Below, one piece after another: positions 1 to 9,201 of a DNA stretch of 64,000 bases (its first letter is position 1; each line of letters begins with the position of its first letter). The DNA comes from Mesorhizobium sp. YIM 152430. Lineage in GTDB: Bacteria; Pseudomonadota; Alphaproteobacteria; Rhizobiales; Rhizobiaceae. The stretch covers positions 434,001 through 498,000 of the forward strand of contig NZ_JARGES010000027.1 of assembly GCF_029210365.1 (NCBI RefSeq), written 5' to 3'. The notes beneath the pieces were generated by a model. The model did not search any database and was not told the origin of the DNA. It was given only the letters and a program-made list of their open reading frames with translations. The translations under genes and the position numbers were made by a program.

Positions 1-8
1 GGTATCAT
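1..8 (-). CDS. moeA: Probable start of moeA (partial, off left edge)
   Basis: An ATG on the minus strand (8-6) overlaps the moaC stop codon in an ATGA arrangement. Only the first two codons (Met-Ile) lie inside the window. moaC followed by moeA is the usual rhizobial order, so the identity rests on context alone; there is no internal sequence to support it. Confidence 0.3.
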
Positions 9-493
9 TTCCGCCGCTCGTCGCGCTGGAAGTCGCCCGACTTGCCGCCGGTCTTTTGGATCAGCCGCACATCGCCGATGCTCATCGTTTTATCGAGCGC
101 CTTGGCCATGTCGTAGACCGTCAGGCAGGCGAGCGAAACCGCCGTCAGTGCCTCCATCTCGACACCGGTCTGCCCCTTCAATCGAACCTCTGCGACCACG
201 CGCAGACCCGGCAGGGTGCGGACAGGTTCGATCTCGACGGTAATTTTCGTCAGGAGCAGCGGATGGCAGAGCGGGATCAGGTCTGACGTCTTCTTTGCGG
301 CCATGATGCCGGCGAGTCGTGCCGTGCCGAGCACGTCGCCCTTCTTGGCATTGCCGGCAAGGATCGCGTCGAGCGTGTCCGGTTTCATGCGGACATGCCC
401 TTCCGCGACGGCGACGCGATGCGTCTCGTCCTTGTCGCCGACATCGACCATATGTGCTTCTCCGGCAGCGCCGATATGGGTGAGGCCGCTCAT
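5..493 (-). CDS. moaC: Cyclic pyranopterin monophosphate synthase MoaC
   Basis: MoaC converts the 3',8-cyclo-GTP product made by MoaA into cyclic pyranopterin monophosphate in molybdenum-cofactor synthesis. The 162-residue protein has the normal family length and is complete. Family blocks are clear: [12 protein letters not shown] near residue 70, the catalytic-region YDMAKALDK near residue 130, and KTGGKSGDF close to the C-terminus. Its ATG overlaps the trpC stop as ATGA, so it is translationally coupled as the distal gene of a ppiD-trpD-trpC-moaC operon. A second ATGA at the 3' end suggests moeA follows. Nothing unusual was seen. Confidence 0.97.
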   Translation of the reverse strand: MSGLTHIGAAGEAHMVDVGDKDETHRVAVAEGHVRMKPDTLDAILAGNAKKGDVLGTARLAGIMAAKKTSDLIPLCHPLLLTKITVEIEPVRTLPGLRVVAEVRLKGQTGVEMEALTAVSLACLTVYDMAKALDKTMSIGDVRLIQKTGGKSGDFQRDERRK

Positions 494-1284
494 TCGATCT
501 CCAGAAGCGCGCGCGTGGCGCCTGCGACATCGTCCCGGCGCATCAGGCTTTCACCGACGAGGAATGTATTGATCCCCGCTGCGCGCAATCTGTGGCAATC
601 GTCGCGCGTGAAGATGCCGCTTTCCCCGACGATGATGCGATCCTCGGGAATCAGTCTCGAAAGGCGCTCGCTCGTCGCGAGATCGACCTCGAACGTTCGC
701 AGATTGCGGTTGTTGATGCCGATCAGCGGTGAATTCAGTTTCAGCGCACGCTCGGTCTCCGCTTCGTCATGAATTTCGATCAGCGCCGCCATTCCAAGCT
801 CATGCACAACGTCTTCGAGCTCGCGCGCGAGATCGTCATCGACACTGGCCATGATGATCAGGATTGCATCGGCGCCCCAGGCACGGGCCTCATGCACCTG
901 ATACGCGTCGAAGAGGAAATCCTTGCGCAGGGCGGGCAGGGTACATGCCGCCCGCGCCGCCGTCAGGAAGTCCGGCGAGCCCTGAAAGGACGGTGCGTCG
1001 GTCAAGACCGAAAGGCAGGCCGCGCCGCCGGCTTCATAGGCTCGCGCCAGCGACGGTGGATCGAAATCGGGTCGGATCAGACCTTTGGAGGGGCTTGCCT
1101 TCTTGATCTCGGCGATCAGGGCCGGCTGGCCGTCGCGGTGCTTTGCCCGCAGCGCGCCGGTGAAGTCCCGCGGTGCCGGCATATCCGCCGCGGCCCTGCG
1201 GATATCGCCGAGCGGGATCGCCGACTTTGCCGCGGCAATCTCGTCGCGCTTGTAGGCTTCGATCTTTTGAAGGATATCGGCCAT
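490..1284 (-). CDS. trpC: Indole-3-glycerol phosphate synthase TrpC
   Basis: TrpC closes the indole ring of carboxyphenylamino-deoxyribulose phosphate in tryptophan synthesis. I chose the ATG at 1284, giving 264 residues starting [16 protein letters not shown], because the family begins here and this ATG overlaps the trpD stop by one base (TGATG). An upstream extension to 1332 would lie inside trpD. The TIM-barrel motifs are present: [25 protein letters not shown] with the catalytic lysine, INNRNL, and VGESGIF in the phosphate loop. It is a monofunctional enzyme without a fused TrpF domain, as in other alphaproteobacteria. Confidence 0.97.
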   Translation of the reverse strand: MADILQKIEAYKRDEIAAAKSAIPLGDIRRAAADMPAPRDFTGALRAKHRDGQPALIAEIKKASPSKGLIRPDFDPPSLARAYEAGGAACLSVLTDAPSFQGSPDFLTAARAACTLPALRKDFLFDAYQVHEARAWGADAILIIMASVDDDLARELEDVVHELGMAALIEIHDEAETERALKLNSPLIGINNRNLRTFEVDLATSERLSRLIPEDRIIVGESGIFTRDDCHRLRAAGINTFLVGESLMRRDDVAGATRALLEIE

Positions 1285-2306
1285 CACACAGCCCTGCCAC
1301 GGTTGGAGACCTCGATCAGGTCGATCAGGCACTGGCGCGCCATGCCTTCGTCGATGGACTTGCGGGCCAGCTCGAGGCCGGCTTCAAGGCTGCGTGCGCG
1401 TCCGGCGACAACGAGCGCACCGGCTGCATTCAGCACCGCGATGTCACGATACGCGTTTTCGGCGCCGTCGAGAACGCTGCGCAGCGCATCGGCATTGGAC
1501 TGCGCGTCGCCCCCCTTGAGTTCTTCCGGCCTGGCACGGCGCAGGCCGAATTGCTCGGGCTCGATCTCGAACGTATGGATTTCGCCGTCCTCGAGCGCGG
1601 CGACCTGCGTCACGCCGGCCGTCGTCATCTCGTCGAGGCCGTCGCCATGGACGACCCAGACCCGCGAGGAACCCAGCTTCTTCAGCACCTCGGCGATCGG
1701 TTCGAGCCAGACCGGCGAGAAGACGCCGACGAGCTGGTTCGCTACGCCGGCCGGATTGGAAAGCGGTCCGAGGAGATTGAAAATGGTGCGCGTGCCAAGT
1801 TCGACCCGGCTCGGGCCGACATGGCGCATCGCGGCGTGATGGGCCGGCGCGAACATGAAGCCGAGCCCTGCCTCGCGGATGCAGGCCGATATTTCCGGCG
1901 CCCCAAGATCGATATTGACGCCGAGGGCAGCCAGCGCATCGGCAGCGCCGGAGCGCGAGGACAGTGCGCGATTGCCGTGCTTTGCGACGGGCACGCCCGC
2001 GCCCGCGACGATGAAGGCCGCGCAGGTCGAAACGTTGTAGGACCCCGACGCGTCGCCGCCCGTGCCCACGATGTCCACCGAATCGGCAGGCGCATCCACC
2101 CGCAGCATCTTGGCGCGCATTGTCGCCACCGCGCCCGAGATTTCCGGCACCGTTTCTCCGCGAACCCGCAAGGCCATCAGGAAACCGCCGATCTGGCTGG
2201 GCGTCGCTTCGCCCGACATCATGATGTCGAACGCCTTTCGCGCATCCTCGAAGGACAGCGTGTCTCCTGAGGCCACGCGCGCGATGTGTTCCTTGAGATC
2301 GCCCAT
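1284..2306 (-). CDS. trpD: Anthranilate phosphoribosyltransferase TrpD
   Basis: TrpD transfers phosphoribose from PRPP to anthranilate, the second step of the tryptophan branch. The 340-residue protein carries the PRPP-binding glycine motif [14 protein letters not shown] (residues about 82-95), the [16 protein letters not shown] segment, and the C-terminal helical region. It has no glutamine-amidotransferase fusion; rhizobia normally supply that through a TrpE(G) fusion elsewhere. The start lies 4 bp after the stop of the upstream ppiD-like gene, and the stop overlaps trpC, so the three are one transcription unit. Confidence 0.97.
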   Translation of the reverse strand: MGDLKEHIARVASGDTLSFEDARKAFDIMMSGEATPSQIGGFLMALRVRGETVPEISGAVATMRAKMLRVDAPADSVDIVGTGGDASGSYNVSTCAAFIVAGAGVPVAKHGNRALSSRSGAADALAALGVNIDLGAPEISACIREAGLGFMFAPAHHAAMRHVGPSRVELGTRTIFNLLGPLSNPAGVANQLVGVFSPVWLEPIAEVLKKLGSSRVWVVHGDGLDEMTTAGVTQVAALEDGEIHTFEIEPEQFGLRRARPEELKGGDAQSNADALRSVLDGAENAYRDIAVLNAAGALVVAGRARSLEAGLELARKSIDEGMARQCLIDLIEVSNRGRAV

Positions 2307-2309
2307 CGA

Positions 2310-4199
2310 TCAGAAACTCAAAGCCTGTTGCACGGCGCTCTGGTTCACCGTCACCGAATATTGCGATTGCAGCCGGGTGACGAGTTGGTCGAGCAGGTCG
2401 TCGCCCAGACCGCCCGCATAGGTTTGCGCGACATTCTCCGGAAGCGTGTCGCCCGAAGCATTCGCGGGTGCAAACACCTCGCTGACCTGAAGCACGATCT
2501 GGCGGTCGCCTTCATTGGAGCCGATGGTTTCCACACCGCGAACCGGAATGGAAAAGGCTGTGGCCACGCCCTCGCGGCCAAGATCGGCATCGTCGGCACC
2601 GCGGCGCAAGCCGCGCTTCGTCTGCACGTCCATTTCCAGTTCTGCCGCCACTTCGCTCATCGCAGCGCCGCCTTCGAGCCGGCTTGCGATCTCATTGGCG
2701 CGTTCTGCCAGAAGACGGCGGCCTTCCTGCCGGCGCCATTCGGCAAGGACCTCGTCGCGAACCTCGTCGAGTTCGCGGTTACGGGCAGGGGTCACGTCCG
2801 TGACTTCGTAGAAGACATAGCCGCTGGAGCCGAGGGCGATCGGGGCATTTTCCATGTTCGGCTCCGCCTCGAAGGCAGATTGCAGCACCTCCTCGCCAGC
2901 CGGTATGGCCGCGACTTCATTGCCCTCCGGGTCGAGCCCGTTGGCGCCGACGGCCGGGACGCTGACGACTTCGAGATTCTGCTGTGCCGCGGCTTCGCGC
3001 AGCGTCGCGCCTCCCGCGCGCGCATCCTCGTAGCCGTCATAGACGTCGAGAAGAATGCGGCTCGCCTCGTCCAGGGCCATTTCCTCGCGGATCTCGGCCG
3101 ACACTTCGTCCACGGGGCGCACCGATTCGGGCACGATGTCGTCGACTCGGATGAGAAGCGAGCCGAACGAGCCCGCAACGACGTCGCTGACGCCGCCTTC
3201 CTCAAGGGCGAAGGCCGCCTCGGCGATGGCCGGATCCGGCACGTCCTCGCGGGCGAAGGTCCCGAGCGTCAGGTCGCCGGTCGAACGGCCGAGCTCGGTC
3301 GCGATCTGGTCGAATGTCGCTTCGCCGGACGAAATGCGCGCGGCCGCCGCCTGCGCGGCTTCCTCGTTCGCAAACACGATCTGGCTGATGGTGCGCTGCT
3401 CCGCCTGGGAAAACGAACTGCGATGTGTCTCGTAGAACTCGGCCACCTGCGCGTCGCTGATCGCGGCAGGGTCGGCAATGTCCTCGGGTTCGAGCTTGAC
3501 ATAGTCCAACGCGCGATATTCGGGCGCGGCGAAGCTTGCCGCGTTCTCATCGAACCAGGCCCGCAATTCACCGTCCGAAGGGTCTGCGATCGGCTCGACA
3601 AGCGAGCGGTCGAGGACGAGATATTCAGCCGTTCGATCCTCGCCCCGATAGAGCGCCACCGCATTGAGGAAGGTGTCCGGCACGCCCATCCCGTCGGCGA
3701 CGGCATCGACGATCTGCTGGCGGATCGCCAGTTGCTCGCGATTGCGCAGATAGTCGTCCGGACGCATTCCGACCTGCCGCAGGACGAATTCGAACTGGTT
3801 GCGGTCGAATTGGCCGCTCGCATTGCGGAAGGCCGGGTCCTCGGCGGTCAGGGTGGCCAGACGATCCCGTGACAGGCCCAGATCCATTTCACGCGCCTGT
3901 TCGTCGAGAACGGCGCCGGCGACGAGTTGCGCGAGAACCTGTTGCTCCAGTCCGAATGCCCGTGCCTGTTCGCGCGAAATGCGGGTGCCGAACTGTTGAG
4001 ACAGAAGCTGGAGCTGGCGATCATAGGCCAGCCGGTATTCGTTGACCTGGACACGCGTTTCGCCGACCGCCAGAACATGATTGCCGACGCCCGTCAGCAT
4101 CTGGCCGGACATGCCCCAGACCGCGAAACTGATGACGAGCAGGCCAAGCAGCAGCTTCACCATCAGGGAACCGGATTTGCCGCGCAGCCAAGTCAGCAT
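2310..4199 (-). CDS. ppiD: PpiD-type periplasmic peptidyl-prolyl isomerase/foldase
   Basis: This is a 629-residue SurA/PpiD-family protein. It has an N-terminal cytoplasmic basic stretch and one membrane anchor ([17 protein letters not shown], about residues 14-30). A SurA-N-like chaperone region follows ([18 protein letters not shown] onward). A central parvulin-like domain sits around residues 240-350 ([23 protein letters not shown]), and an acidic C-terminal tail region ends the protein. Such proteins sit on the inner membrane beside the Sec translocon and help outer-membrane proteins fold. Placement directly ahead of trpD is the standard rhizobial arrangement. The parvulin domain is divergent, so it may act as a chaperone more than as an isomerase. 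Confidence 0.88.
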   Translation of the reverse strand: MLTWLRGKSGSLMVKLLLGLLVISFAVWGMSGQMLTGVGNHVLAVGETRVQVNEYRLAYDRQLQLLSQQFGTRISREQARAFGLEQQVLAQLVAGAVLDEQAREMDLGLSRDRLATLTAEDPAFRNASGQFDRNQFEFVLRQVGMRPDDYLRNREQLAIRQQIVDAVADGMGVPDTFLNAVALYRGEDRTAEYLVLDRSLVEPIADPSDGELRAWFDENAASFAAPEYRALDYVKLEPEDIADPAAISDAQVAEFYETHRSSFSQAEQRTISQIVFANEEAAQAAAARISSGEATFDQIATELGRSTGDLTLGTFAREDVPDPAIAEAAFALEEGGVSDVVAGSFGSLLIRVDDIVPESVRPVDEVSAEIREEMALDEASRILLDVYDGYEDARAGGATLREAAAQQNLEVVSVPAVGANGLDPEGNEVAAIPAGEEVLQSAFEAEPNMENAPIALGSSGYVFYEVTDVTPARNRELDEVRDEVLAEWRRQEGRRLLAERANEIASRLEGGAAMSEVAAELEMDVQTKRGLRRGADDADLGREGVATAFSIPVRGVETIGSNEGDRQIVLQVSEVFAPANASGDTLPENVAQTYAGGLGDDLLDQLVTRLQSQYSVTVNQSAVQQALSF

Positions 4200-4307
4200 T
4201 TTCGACCTTCCATTGTCGGTCCATCATCAAACTGGCTGACGGAATACCGTCACTGACCGGCGCTGTCGATTGCTTTGTCGACGCATTTTGCTACCAAACA
4301 GCGATCC

Positions 4308-4322
4308 GAACCTGGAACGAAC
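4308..4322 (+). promoter_or_regulatory. LexA-box-like GAAC-N7-GAAC ahead of tpiA
   Basis: GAACCTGGAACGAAC matches the alphaproteobacterial LexA consensus exactly and, like the uvrA box, has an extra internal GAAC. It lies between any promoter and the tpiA Shine-Dalgarno, 23 bp before the ATG. About two chance matches are expected in 64 kb, and tpiA is not a known SOS gene, so this is tentative. Confidence 0.25.
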
Positions 4323-4345
4323 GCCGGAATGAAGAAGGAACACCG

Positions 4346-5095
4346 ATGAGCGCGCGCATTCGACCCGTACTGGCCGGCAACTGGAAAATGAACGGAGTGG
4401 CCGCATCGCTTCCCGAACTCCAGGCGATCGCCGCCGGTTCGCAAGGCTTCGCCAGGCTCGATCTCGTCGTCTGCCTTCCAGCAACGTTGATCGCGCGGGC
4501 CAGGCAGGTGGTTGACGGCTCGCCCGTCCATCTTGGCGGGCAGGATTGCCATGCAAACGCCTCCGGCGCCCATACCGGCGACATTTCCGCCGACATGCTC
4601 AAGGATGCCGGCGCCGATCATGTGATCGTGGGCCACTCGGAGCGCCGCACCGATCATGGCGAGACGAGCGAAGGCGTCGCGGCCAAGGCGAAGGCTGCCT
4701 GGGGCGCGGGCCTCAAGGCCATCATCTGCATCGGCGAAACCCGCGCCGAGCGCGAAGCAGGTGAGACGCTGGATGTCCTTTCGGCGCAGATCGCCGCTTC
4801 GGTGCCTGACGGCGCGACGGCCGACAACACCATCCTCGCCTATGAACCCGTCTGGGCCATCGGCACCGGCCTGACCCCGACCGTGGAGGACGTCGCGATC
4901 GCGCACACCCATATTCGTGCCCGGCTGGAGGCGAGGATCGGCGCAGTCGCGCAAGCGATCCCGCTTCTTTATGGCGGTTCGGTCAAGTCCTCCAATGCCG
5001 GGGAATTGATGGCGGTGGCCGACGTGGACGGCGCTCTCGTCGGCGGCGCAAGCCTCAAAGCCGATGATTTCCTGTCGATTGCAGGCGCATTCTAG
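4346..5095 (+). CDS. tpiA: Triose-phosphate isomerase
   Basis: TpiA interconverts dihydroxyacetone phosphate and glyceraldehyde 3-phosphate in glycolysis and gluconeogenesis. All catalytic blocks of the TIM barrel are present in the 249 residues: GNWKMNG with the catalytic lysine, VGHSERR with the histidine, [11 protein letters not shown] with the general-base glutamate, and the phosphate-binding YGGSVKSSN and VGGASL loops. An AAGGA Shine-Dalgarno precedes the ATG. It is transcribed away from ppiD. In many rhizobia secG follows tpiA; here no secG is present and mucR comes next. Confidence 0.98.
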   Translation: MSARIRPVLAGNWKMNGVAASLPELQAIAAGSQGFARLDLVVCLPATLIARARQVVDGSPVHLGGQDCHANASGAHTGDISADMLKDAGADHVIVGHSERRTDHGETSEGVAAKAKAAWGAGLKAIICIGETRAEREAGETLDVLSAQIAASVPDGATADNTILAYEPVWAIGTGLTPTVEDVAIAHTHIRARLEARIGAVAQAIPLLYGGSVKSSNAGELMAVADVDGALVGGASLKADDFLSIAGAF

Positions 5096-5274
5096 ACATT
5101 TCGATTCAATTCTGCCCGGCGCTGTTCGCCGTCGCTTCACCACCTGACAACACGATACATCTGGTTACCTGACGCAGACAGGGTCGCGCACTAGCATAGT
5201 CAAATGGCGAATCGCTCGAGGCATGACCCTTGGCGGCGAGTTGCCATTTGTATTGATGCGGCGGGAGTATGTCC

Positions 5275-5715
5275 ATGAGCAATGAAGACATGTCGAGTTC
5301 CGGCGGCAAGGTCGCGCCGGATCGGCTTTTGGAACTGACCACTCAGATCGTCTGCGCCTATGTCAGTCACAATCCCGTTCCGGCAACTGAAGTATCGGGA
5401 TTGATTGGCTCGGTTCACCGGTCGATCTGTGCTCAGGGGCAGTCCACAGCGCCGGAACAGCAAATGGAGCCGGCCGTGCCGATCCGCAAATCGGTCACGC
5501 CCGACTACATCATCTCGCTTGAGGACGGGCGAAAGTTTCGCACATTGTCGCGCCATCTGATGGCACGATACGGCATGACGCCGGAACAGTACCGACGCAA
5601 ATGGGGCCTGCCGGACGATTACCCGATGGTCGCCCCCAATTACGCCGTGGAACGCTCGAAGATCGCCAAGTCGATGGGGCTCGGCCGGCCCGACTCCGCC
5701 AGCACCGACGAATAG
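5275..5715 (+). CDS. mucR: MucR/Ros-family transcriptional regulator
   Basis: This is a small DNA-binding regulator of the Ros/MucR family, which in rhizobia controls exopolysaccharide, motility, cell cycle and virulence genes by binding AT-rich promoters. The 146-residue length is normal. The C-terminal zinc-finger region and the signature YGMTPEQYRRKWGLP and YPMVAPNYA are intact. I chose the ATG at 5275 because GGGAG lies 7 nt before it, whereas the ATG at 5269 is too close. The four usual zinc ligands read Ser, Asp, His, Tyr (SLEDG...SRHLMARY), so a classical Cys2His2 or CysAspHis2 site is absent. Relatives without zinc are known in Mesorhizobium. Confidence 0.93.
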   Translation: MSNEDMSSSGGKVAPDRLLELTTQIVCAYVSHNPVPATEVSGLIGSVHRSICAQGQSTAPEQQMEPAVPIRKSVTPDYIISLEDGRKFRTLSRHLMARYGMTPEQYRRKWGLPDDYPMVAPNYAVERSKIAKSMGLGRPDSASTDE

Positions 5716-5721
5716 CCGGCC

Positions 5722-6093
5722 TCAACTGATCAAGGGACAATGCGGCGCGCGGCCGAACACCACCCACACGCGTTCGCCGCGGGAGCGGCCGATGATCTCG
5801 ATCGAACGCCGACCGACGTCGACGATTTCGGCCCGCCGGATACCCATGCGATCGGCCTTGCGCAACGCATCGCGCGGCGAGCAACCGCCTCGACCGCGCC
5901 ACTCGTCGCGGTCGCGATAGCCGCCGCGATTCCAACGCTCCGGCCCGCGGTCGCGGCCACGGTCGGGCGCGAAGAATTCGGCGCCCGGCCTCTGCCCGCC
6001 ACCGAGCCCGTAATATCCACGATCCTGCGCCCCTGCGGGCAGGGAAGTCAGCACGCAGGCTGCAAGCAATCCCAGAACAGCGAATTTCTTCAT
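5722..6093 (-). CDS. Small secreted Arg/Gly-rich protein, unknown function
   Basis: The gene encodes 123 residues from the ATG at 6093, chosen because a clean signal peptide begins there (MKKFAVLGLLAACVLTS, cleavage after AGA-Q). A Gly/Arg/Asp-rich low-complexity stretch follows (residues about 25-75), then a compact C-terminal segment with two cysteines and a repeat-like pattern (ADRMGIRRAEIVDVGRRSI, VWVVFGRAPHC). Similar secreted proteins with a conserved CSPRDAL...APHCP tail occur in rhizobia but have no assigned role. It converges on mucR with a 6-bp gap. The mature protein is very basic, so binding to an anionic surface or polymer is possible but unproven. Confidence 0.75.
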   Translation of the reverse strand: MKKFAVLGLLAACVLTSLPAGAQDRGYYGLGGGQRPGAEFFAPDRGRDRGPERWNRGGYRDRDEWRGRGGCSPRDALRKADRMGIRRAEIVDVGRRSIEIIGRSRGERVWVVFGRAPHCPLIS

Positions 6094-6321
6094 TTCAAAA
6101 CCCCTCGGCGACATCGCATGATCGCGATGGAAGCCACACTACCTGCACGAAGCTGAACGTGCGGCCTACGGATCATTCATCGGCCGTTCATTACGGAAAA
6201 GCAAATTTTCCAGGAAGCCGTCATTCATCTTAACACACTGAAACTTTATGCGTTTTTCTGTTCGTCGTCACACGGAAAAGGCGGGAAACGAGCGCTCGGC
6301 AAGAAATGTGTCGAAGGGGGA

Positions 6322-6350
6322 TTGATTTTAGAACAAAACAAGAACATTAT
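6322..6350 (+). promoter_or_regulatory. Sigma-70-type promoter of the 28-codon gene
   Basis: The -35 element TTGATT (6322-6327) and the -10 element CATTAT (6345-6350) are separated by exactly 17 bp. Transcription would start near 6357, giving a leader of about 20 nt before the ATG at 6376. The whole spacer is occupied by a LexA-type box. Confidence 0.6.
6331..6345 (+). promoter_or_regulatory. LexA (SOS) box inside the promoter spacer
   Basis: GAACAAAACAAGAAC is a perfect alphaproteobacterial LexA operator (GAAC-N7-GAAC). It sits between the -35 and -10 hexamers, where bound LexA would block RNA polymerase. The same motif precedes ssb and uvrA in this window. Placement, more than the match alone, makes a functional site likely. 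Confidence 0.7.
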
Positions 6351-6375
6351 TGGGTCGTATCCAAGGAAAAACACC

Positions 6376-6462
6376 ATGTCCGATCTCGTTCACGACCTCG
6401 TCTCCTTTGTTTCGATCGGTGCCTTCATCACCACGCTCGCGCTTTGGCTGGTGGTGGTCTGA
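6376..6462 (+). CDS. 28-aa single-helix membrane microprotein, probably SOS-induced
   Basis: This gene of 28 codons plus stop begins MSDLVHDLVSFVSIGAF and ends in a hydrophobic LWLVVV. Residues about 8-28 form one membrane helix. There are two aspartates, one histidine and no lysine or arginine. AAGGAAAA sits 8 nt before the ATG, and a promoter with an embedded LexA box lies just upstream. The stop abuts the stop of the convergent ggt gene. Size, topology and damage-type control resemble Caulobacter SidA (29 aa, a division inhibitor acting on FtsW) and E. coli TisB (29 aa, a membrane toxin). I claim no sequence homology to either; the function is inferred from architecture. Confidence 0.65.
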   Translation: MSDLVHDLVSFVSIGAFITTLALWLVVV

Positions 6463-8217
6463 TCAATCGCCCAGTGCCGTGCCTTCACGGCGCGGATCGG
6501 CGGCGCCTTCCAGTCCGTCCGGCGTGAATTCGATGCCGTGCAGGCCGGAATTGAGTTCTCGCGTCTCGGTCTCGTAGCCCAGCGCCCGAAGGGCAGGGGC
6601 GAATTCCTCCGCGCCCGTGCCAGCCTCCAGCCAATAAGGGCCAGCGATGTTGGCCAGGTGGGGCAGGGCGATCGCTTCGTTGATCGGCATGTCCCAGTCG
6701 ATCAATGCGATCAGAGTCTGGGCGACGTAGGGAATGATGGTCGCACCGCCGGGCGAACCAAGCGCGAAAACCGGCTTGCCATCCTGAAGAACGATCGTCG
6801 GCGACATCGATGAACGGGGCCGCTTGGAAGCTTCGACACGGTTGGCCACCAGTCCCGATCCGTCTTCGGATACGAACGAGAAGTCGGTCAACTGGTTGTT
6901 GAGAAGATAGCCGTTCGCCATTACCCGCGAACCGAAACCATTTTCGATCGATGACGTCATCGATATGACATTGCCGGCTGCATCGGCGACGACGAAATGC
7001 GTCGTCGCTGGCGCCTCGTATGAGAATCCGTCCAGCCGGTTCTCCGTTCGCCTGGTCGACGGTTCGCCGGCCGCCACTTCGTCTGGGCGCAAGGCATTGG
7101 CTGATTGCAGAAGTAAAGAGCGTTCCGCAAGGTAGGACGTGGCGAGGAGACCCGACGGAATGTCCACGAAGTCGGGATCGGCGAGGTAGCGGTTACGGTC
7201 GGCGAAGGCGAGGCGGGTCGCGTCTCCGATAAGCCGCCAGGATTGCGCGTCGTCGGGACCGAGCGCACGCAGGTCATAGGGCGCGACGAGGCCCAGTATC
7301 TGCCCGACGGCGATGCCGCCGGACGAGGGCGGCCCCATGCCACAGACATCGAATTCGCGATATGAGACGCAGGCCGGTTCGCGTTCGACGACCTCGTAGT
7401 CGGCGAAATCCGAAAGCGTCAGCGAGCCCGGATTCGGGTGAGTGCCGACCGCATCGACGATGGCGGCGGCAAGGTCGCCGCGATAGAACGGCGCCGCGCC
7501 TTCCTCGGCCAGAAGCCGCAAGGCATCAGCATAATCCGAGTTCCGGCGCTGGTCACCGGCGGTAAGGGCAGCGCCGGAGGGAAAAAAATATGCGGATGCC
7601 GCCGGATCGGCGTCGAGACGACCCGATTCACCCTCCAGCAGGCCGGCAAGCCTTGGCGAAACGGTGAAGCCGTCTTCCGCCAGCCCGATCGCGCCGGCCA
7701 GCGTTTCGCGAAGTTCGAGTTTGCCGTGCCGCTCGGCCAGGAGTTCGAGCAGCAACGGAACACCGGGAACCCCGACCGATCGCCCGCCGACGACCGCCTC
7801 GAAGAACGGCATCGGGTCGCCATTCTCGTCAAGGAAGAGATCCGGGGTTGCTGCCGCCGGTGCCGTCTCGCGCGCGTCATAGGTCGTCAGCTTGCCTGTC
7901 GCGCCATCCAGCCACAATGCGAACGCGCCGCCACCAAGTCCCGACGATTGCGGCTCGACGAGGCCGAGCACGGCCTGCACCGCGACCGCCGCATCCGCCG
8001 CCGATCCGCCCTGGCGCAAAATTGCCAGTCCGGCTTCGGTGGCGAGCGGGTTCGCCGCGACGACCATCGCCTCCTTGGCCGTCACCAGCGGCGCCGATTG
8101 CAATCCGGTCGCCGTTTCGGGCGCGATGAGATCGCTTTGGCTCTGGGCCGTTGCCGGCGCGACGATCGAAAGCAGCATAAGGGCGAGAACGGGCAGGGAT
8201 GCTCGAAGCTTCGACAT
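6463..8217 (-). CDS. ggt: Gamma-glutamyltransferase (glutathione hydrolase)
   Basis: This 584-residue periplasmic N-terminal-nucleophile enzyme cleaves glutathione and transfers gamma-glutamyl groups. A signal peptide spans residues 1-24 (LPVLALMLLSIVAPATAQ). The proenzyme large subunit follows, up to the autoprocessing site at ATTHFVVAD, where the second threonine becomes the small-subunit nucleophile. SMTSSIENGFGS, LNNQLTDFSF and GSPGGATIIPY are conserved small-subunit motifs. The lid-region pattern is typical of the bacterial family. lipB lies just upstream on the same strand (21 bp), and the gene converges on the SOS-type microprotein gene with no gap. Confidence 0.95.
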   Translation of the reverse strand: MSKLRASLPVLALMLLSIVAPATAQSQSDLIAPETATGLQSAPLVTAKEAMVVAANPLATEAGLAILRQGGSAADAAVAVQAVLGLVEPQSSGLGGGAFALWLDGATGKLTTYDARETAPAAATPDLFLDENGDPMPFFEAVVGGRSVGVPGVPLLLELLAERHGKLELRETLAGAIGLAEDGFTVSPRLAGLLEGESGRLDADPAASAYFFPSGAALTAGDQRRNSDYADALRLLAEEGAAPFYRGDLAAAIVDAVGTHPNPGSLTLSDFADYEVVEREPACVSYREFDVCGMGPPSSGGIAVGQILGLVAPYDLRALGPDDAQSWRLIGDATRLAFADRNRYLADPDFVDIPSGLLATSYLAERSLLLQSANALRPDEVAAGEPSTRRTENRLDGFSYEAPATTHFVVADAAGNVISMTSSIENGFGSRVMANGYLLNNQLTDFSFVSEDGSGLVANRVEASKRPRSSMSPTIVLQDGKPVFALGSPGGATIIPYVAQTLIALIDWDMPINEAIALPHLANIAGPYWLEAGTGAEEFAPALRALGYETETRELNSGLHGIEFTPDGLEGAADPRREGTALGD

Positions 8218-8238
8218 GGCTGATCTCCTTTGCCGAAA

Positions 8239-8949
8239 TCAGTCTACGTCGCCGAACACATCTTCGAAAGCGGCCTTCATGGCCATGTCGACATCCGTCA
8301 TGGTGACCGGCAGGCCGAGATCGACGAGGCTCGTCACGCCATGGCCGCGAATGCCGCATGGCACGATGCCGTCGAAATGCGACAGGTCCGGCTCGACATT
8401 GAGCGCGATGCCGTGGAACGACACCCAGCGCCGCAGCCGGATGCCGATGGCCGCGATCTTGTCTTCGGCCGCCGACCCGTCCGGCAGTGGAGGCCGTTCG
8501 GGGCGCACGACCCAGACGCCGACGCGATCGTCGCGCCGCTCGCCCTTCACGTTGAACCGGTCGAGCGTGCGGATGATCCATTCCTCGAGAGCGGCCACGA
8601 AGGCCCGCACGTCCTCGCGGCGGCGCTTCAGGTCGAGCATGACATAGGCGACCCGCTGGCCCGGGCCGTGGTAGGTGTACTCCCCACCGCGCCCTGCGGC
8701 GAAGACGGGAAACCGCTCGGCCGCAAGGAGATCGGCAGGATTTGCGCTCGTCCCGGCCGTATAGAGCGGCGGGTGCTCGACCAGCCAGACGAGCTCGCCG
8801 GCCGCGCCGTCGCGTATCGCGCCCGCGCGCGCTTCCATGAAGGCAAGCGCGGCCGGATATTCCACAAAGCCCGGCTCGATCCGCCATTCGACGGCCGGTG
8901 ATCCGGGAAACGCCAGAAACTGTGCGGGCAGGGCGTCGCGCGTGGTCAT
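8239..8949 (-). CDS. lipB: Octanoyl-[acyl carrier protein]-protein transferase LipB
   Basis: LipB moves octanoate from acyl carrier protein to lipoyl domains of the 2-oxoacid dehydrogenases and the glycine cleavage system. I chose the ATG at 8949 (236 residues, [11 protein letters not shown]) because the 13 upstream residues look non-conserved. Family blocks: [42 protein letters not shown] with the catalytic lysine, and [13 protein letters not shown] with the catalytic cysteine. It is transcribed toward ggt with a 21-bp gap. A tRNA-Leu gene lies divergently upstream. Confidence 0.96.
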   Translation of the reverse strand: MTTRDALPAQFLAFPGSPAVEWRIEPGFVEYPAALAFMEARAGAIRDGAAGELVWLVEHPPLYTAGTSANPADLLAAERFPVFAAGRGGEYTYHGPGQRVAYVMLDLKRRREDVRAFVAALEEWIIRTLDRFNVKGERRDDRVGVWVVRPERPPLPDGSAAEDKIAAIGIRLRRWVSFHGIALNVEPDLSHFDGIVPCGIRGHGVTSLVDLGLPVTMTDVDMAMKAAFEDVFGDVD

Positions 8950-9111
8950 GATCAGCCGGATGTATGGGATCGGACGGCACGCGTCCACTCGTTGACGCAG
9001 CGTCTTGTCGCAATCGGCAAAATAATCGGCAATTCCATGCCCGCGCTCTTGTGCGGTGGGGGGCGATTTGCTAATTGCGCCGGGCCGGTCGAGACCGGCT
9101 GGTCATGGCGT

Positions 9112-9196
9112 GCGGTCGTGGCGGAATTGGTAGACGCGCAGCGTTGAGGTCGCTGTGGGGCAACCCGTGGAAGTTCGAGTCTTCTCGACCGCACCA
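9112..9196 (+). tRNA. tRNA-Leu (anticodon GAG)
   Basis: This 85-nt class II tRNA is read by eye. The acceptor arms GCGGTCG (9112-9118) and CGACCGC (9186-9192) pair fully, followed by discriminator A and an encoded CCA (9194-9196). The anticodon stem CAGCG/CGCTG encloses loop TTGAGGT with anticodon GAG. A long variable arm (TGGGG...CCCG) identifies leucine. The T-loop TTCGAGT is standard. The fosX reading frame opens 6 bp after the CCA. Confidence 0.95.
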
Positions 9197-9201
9197 ATGC
9201 C

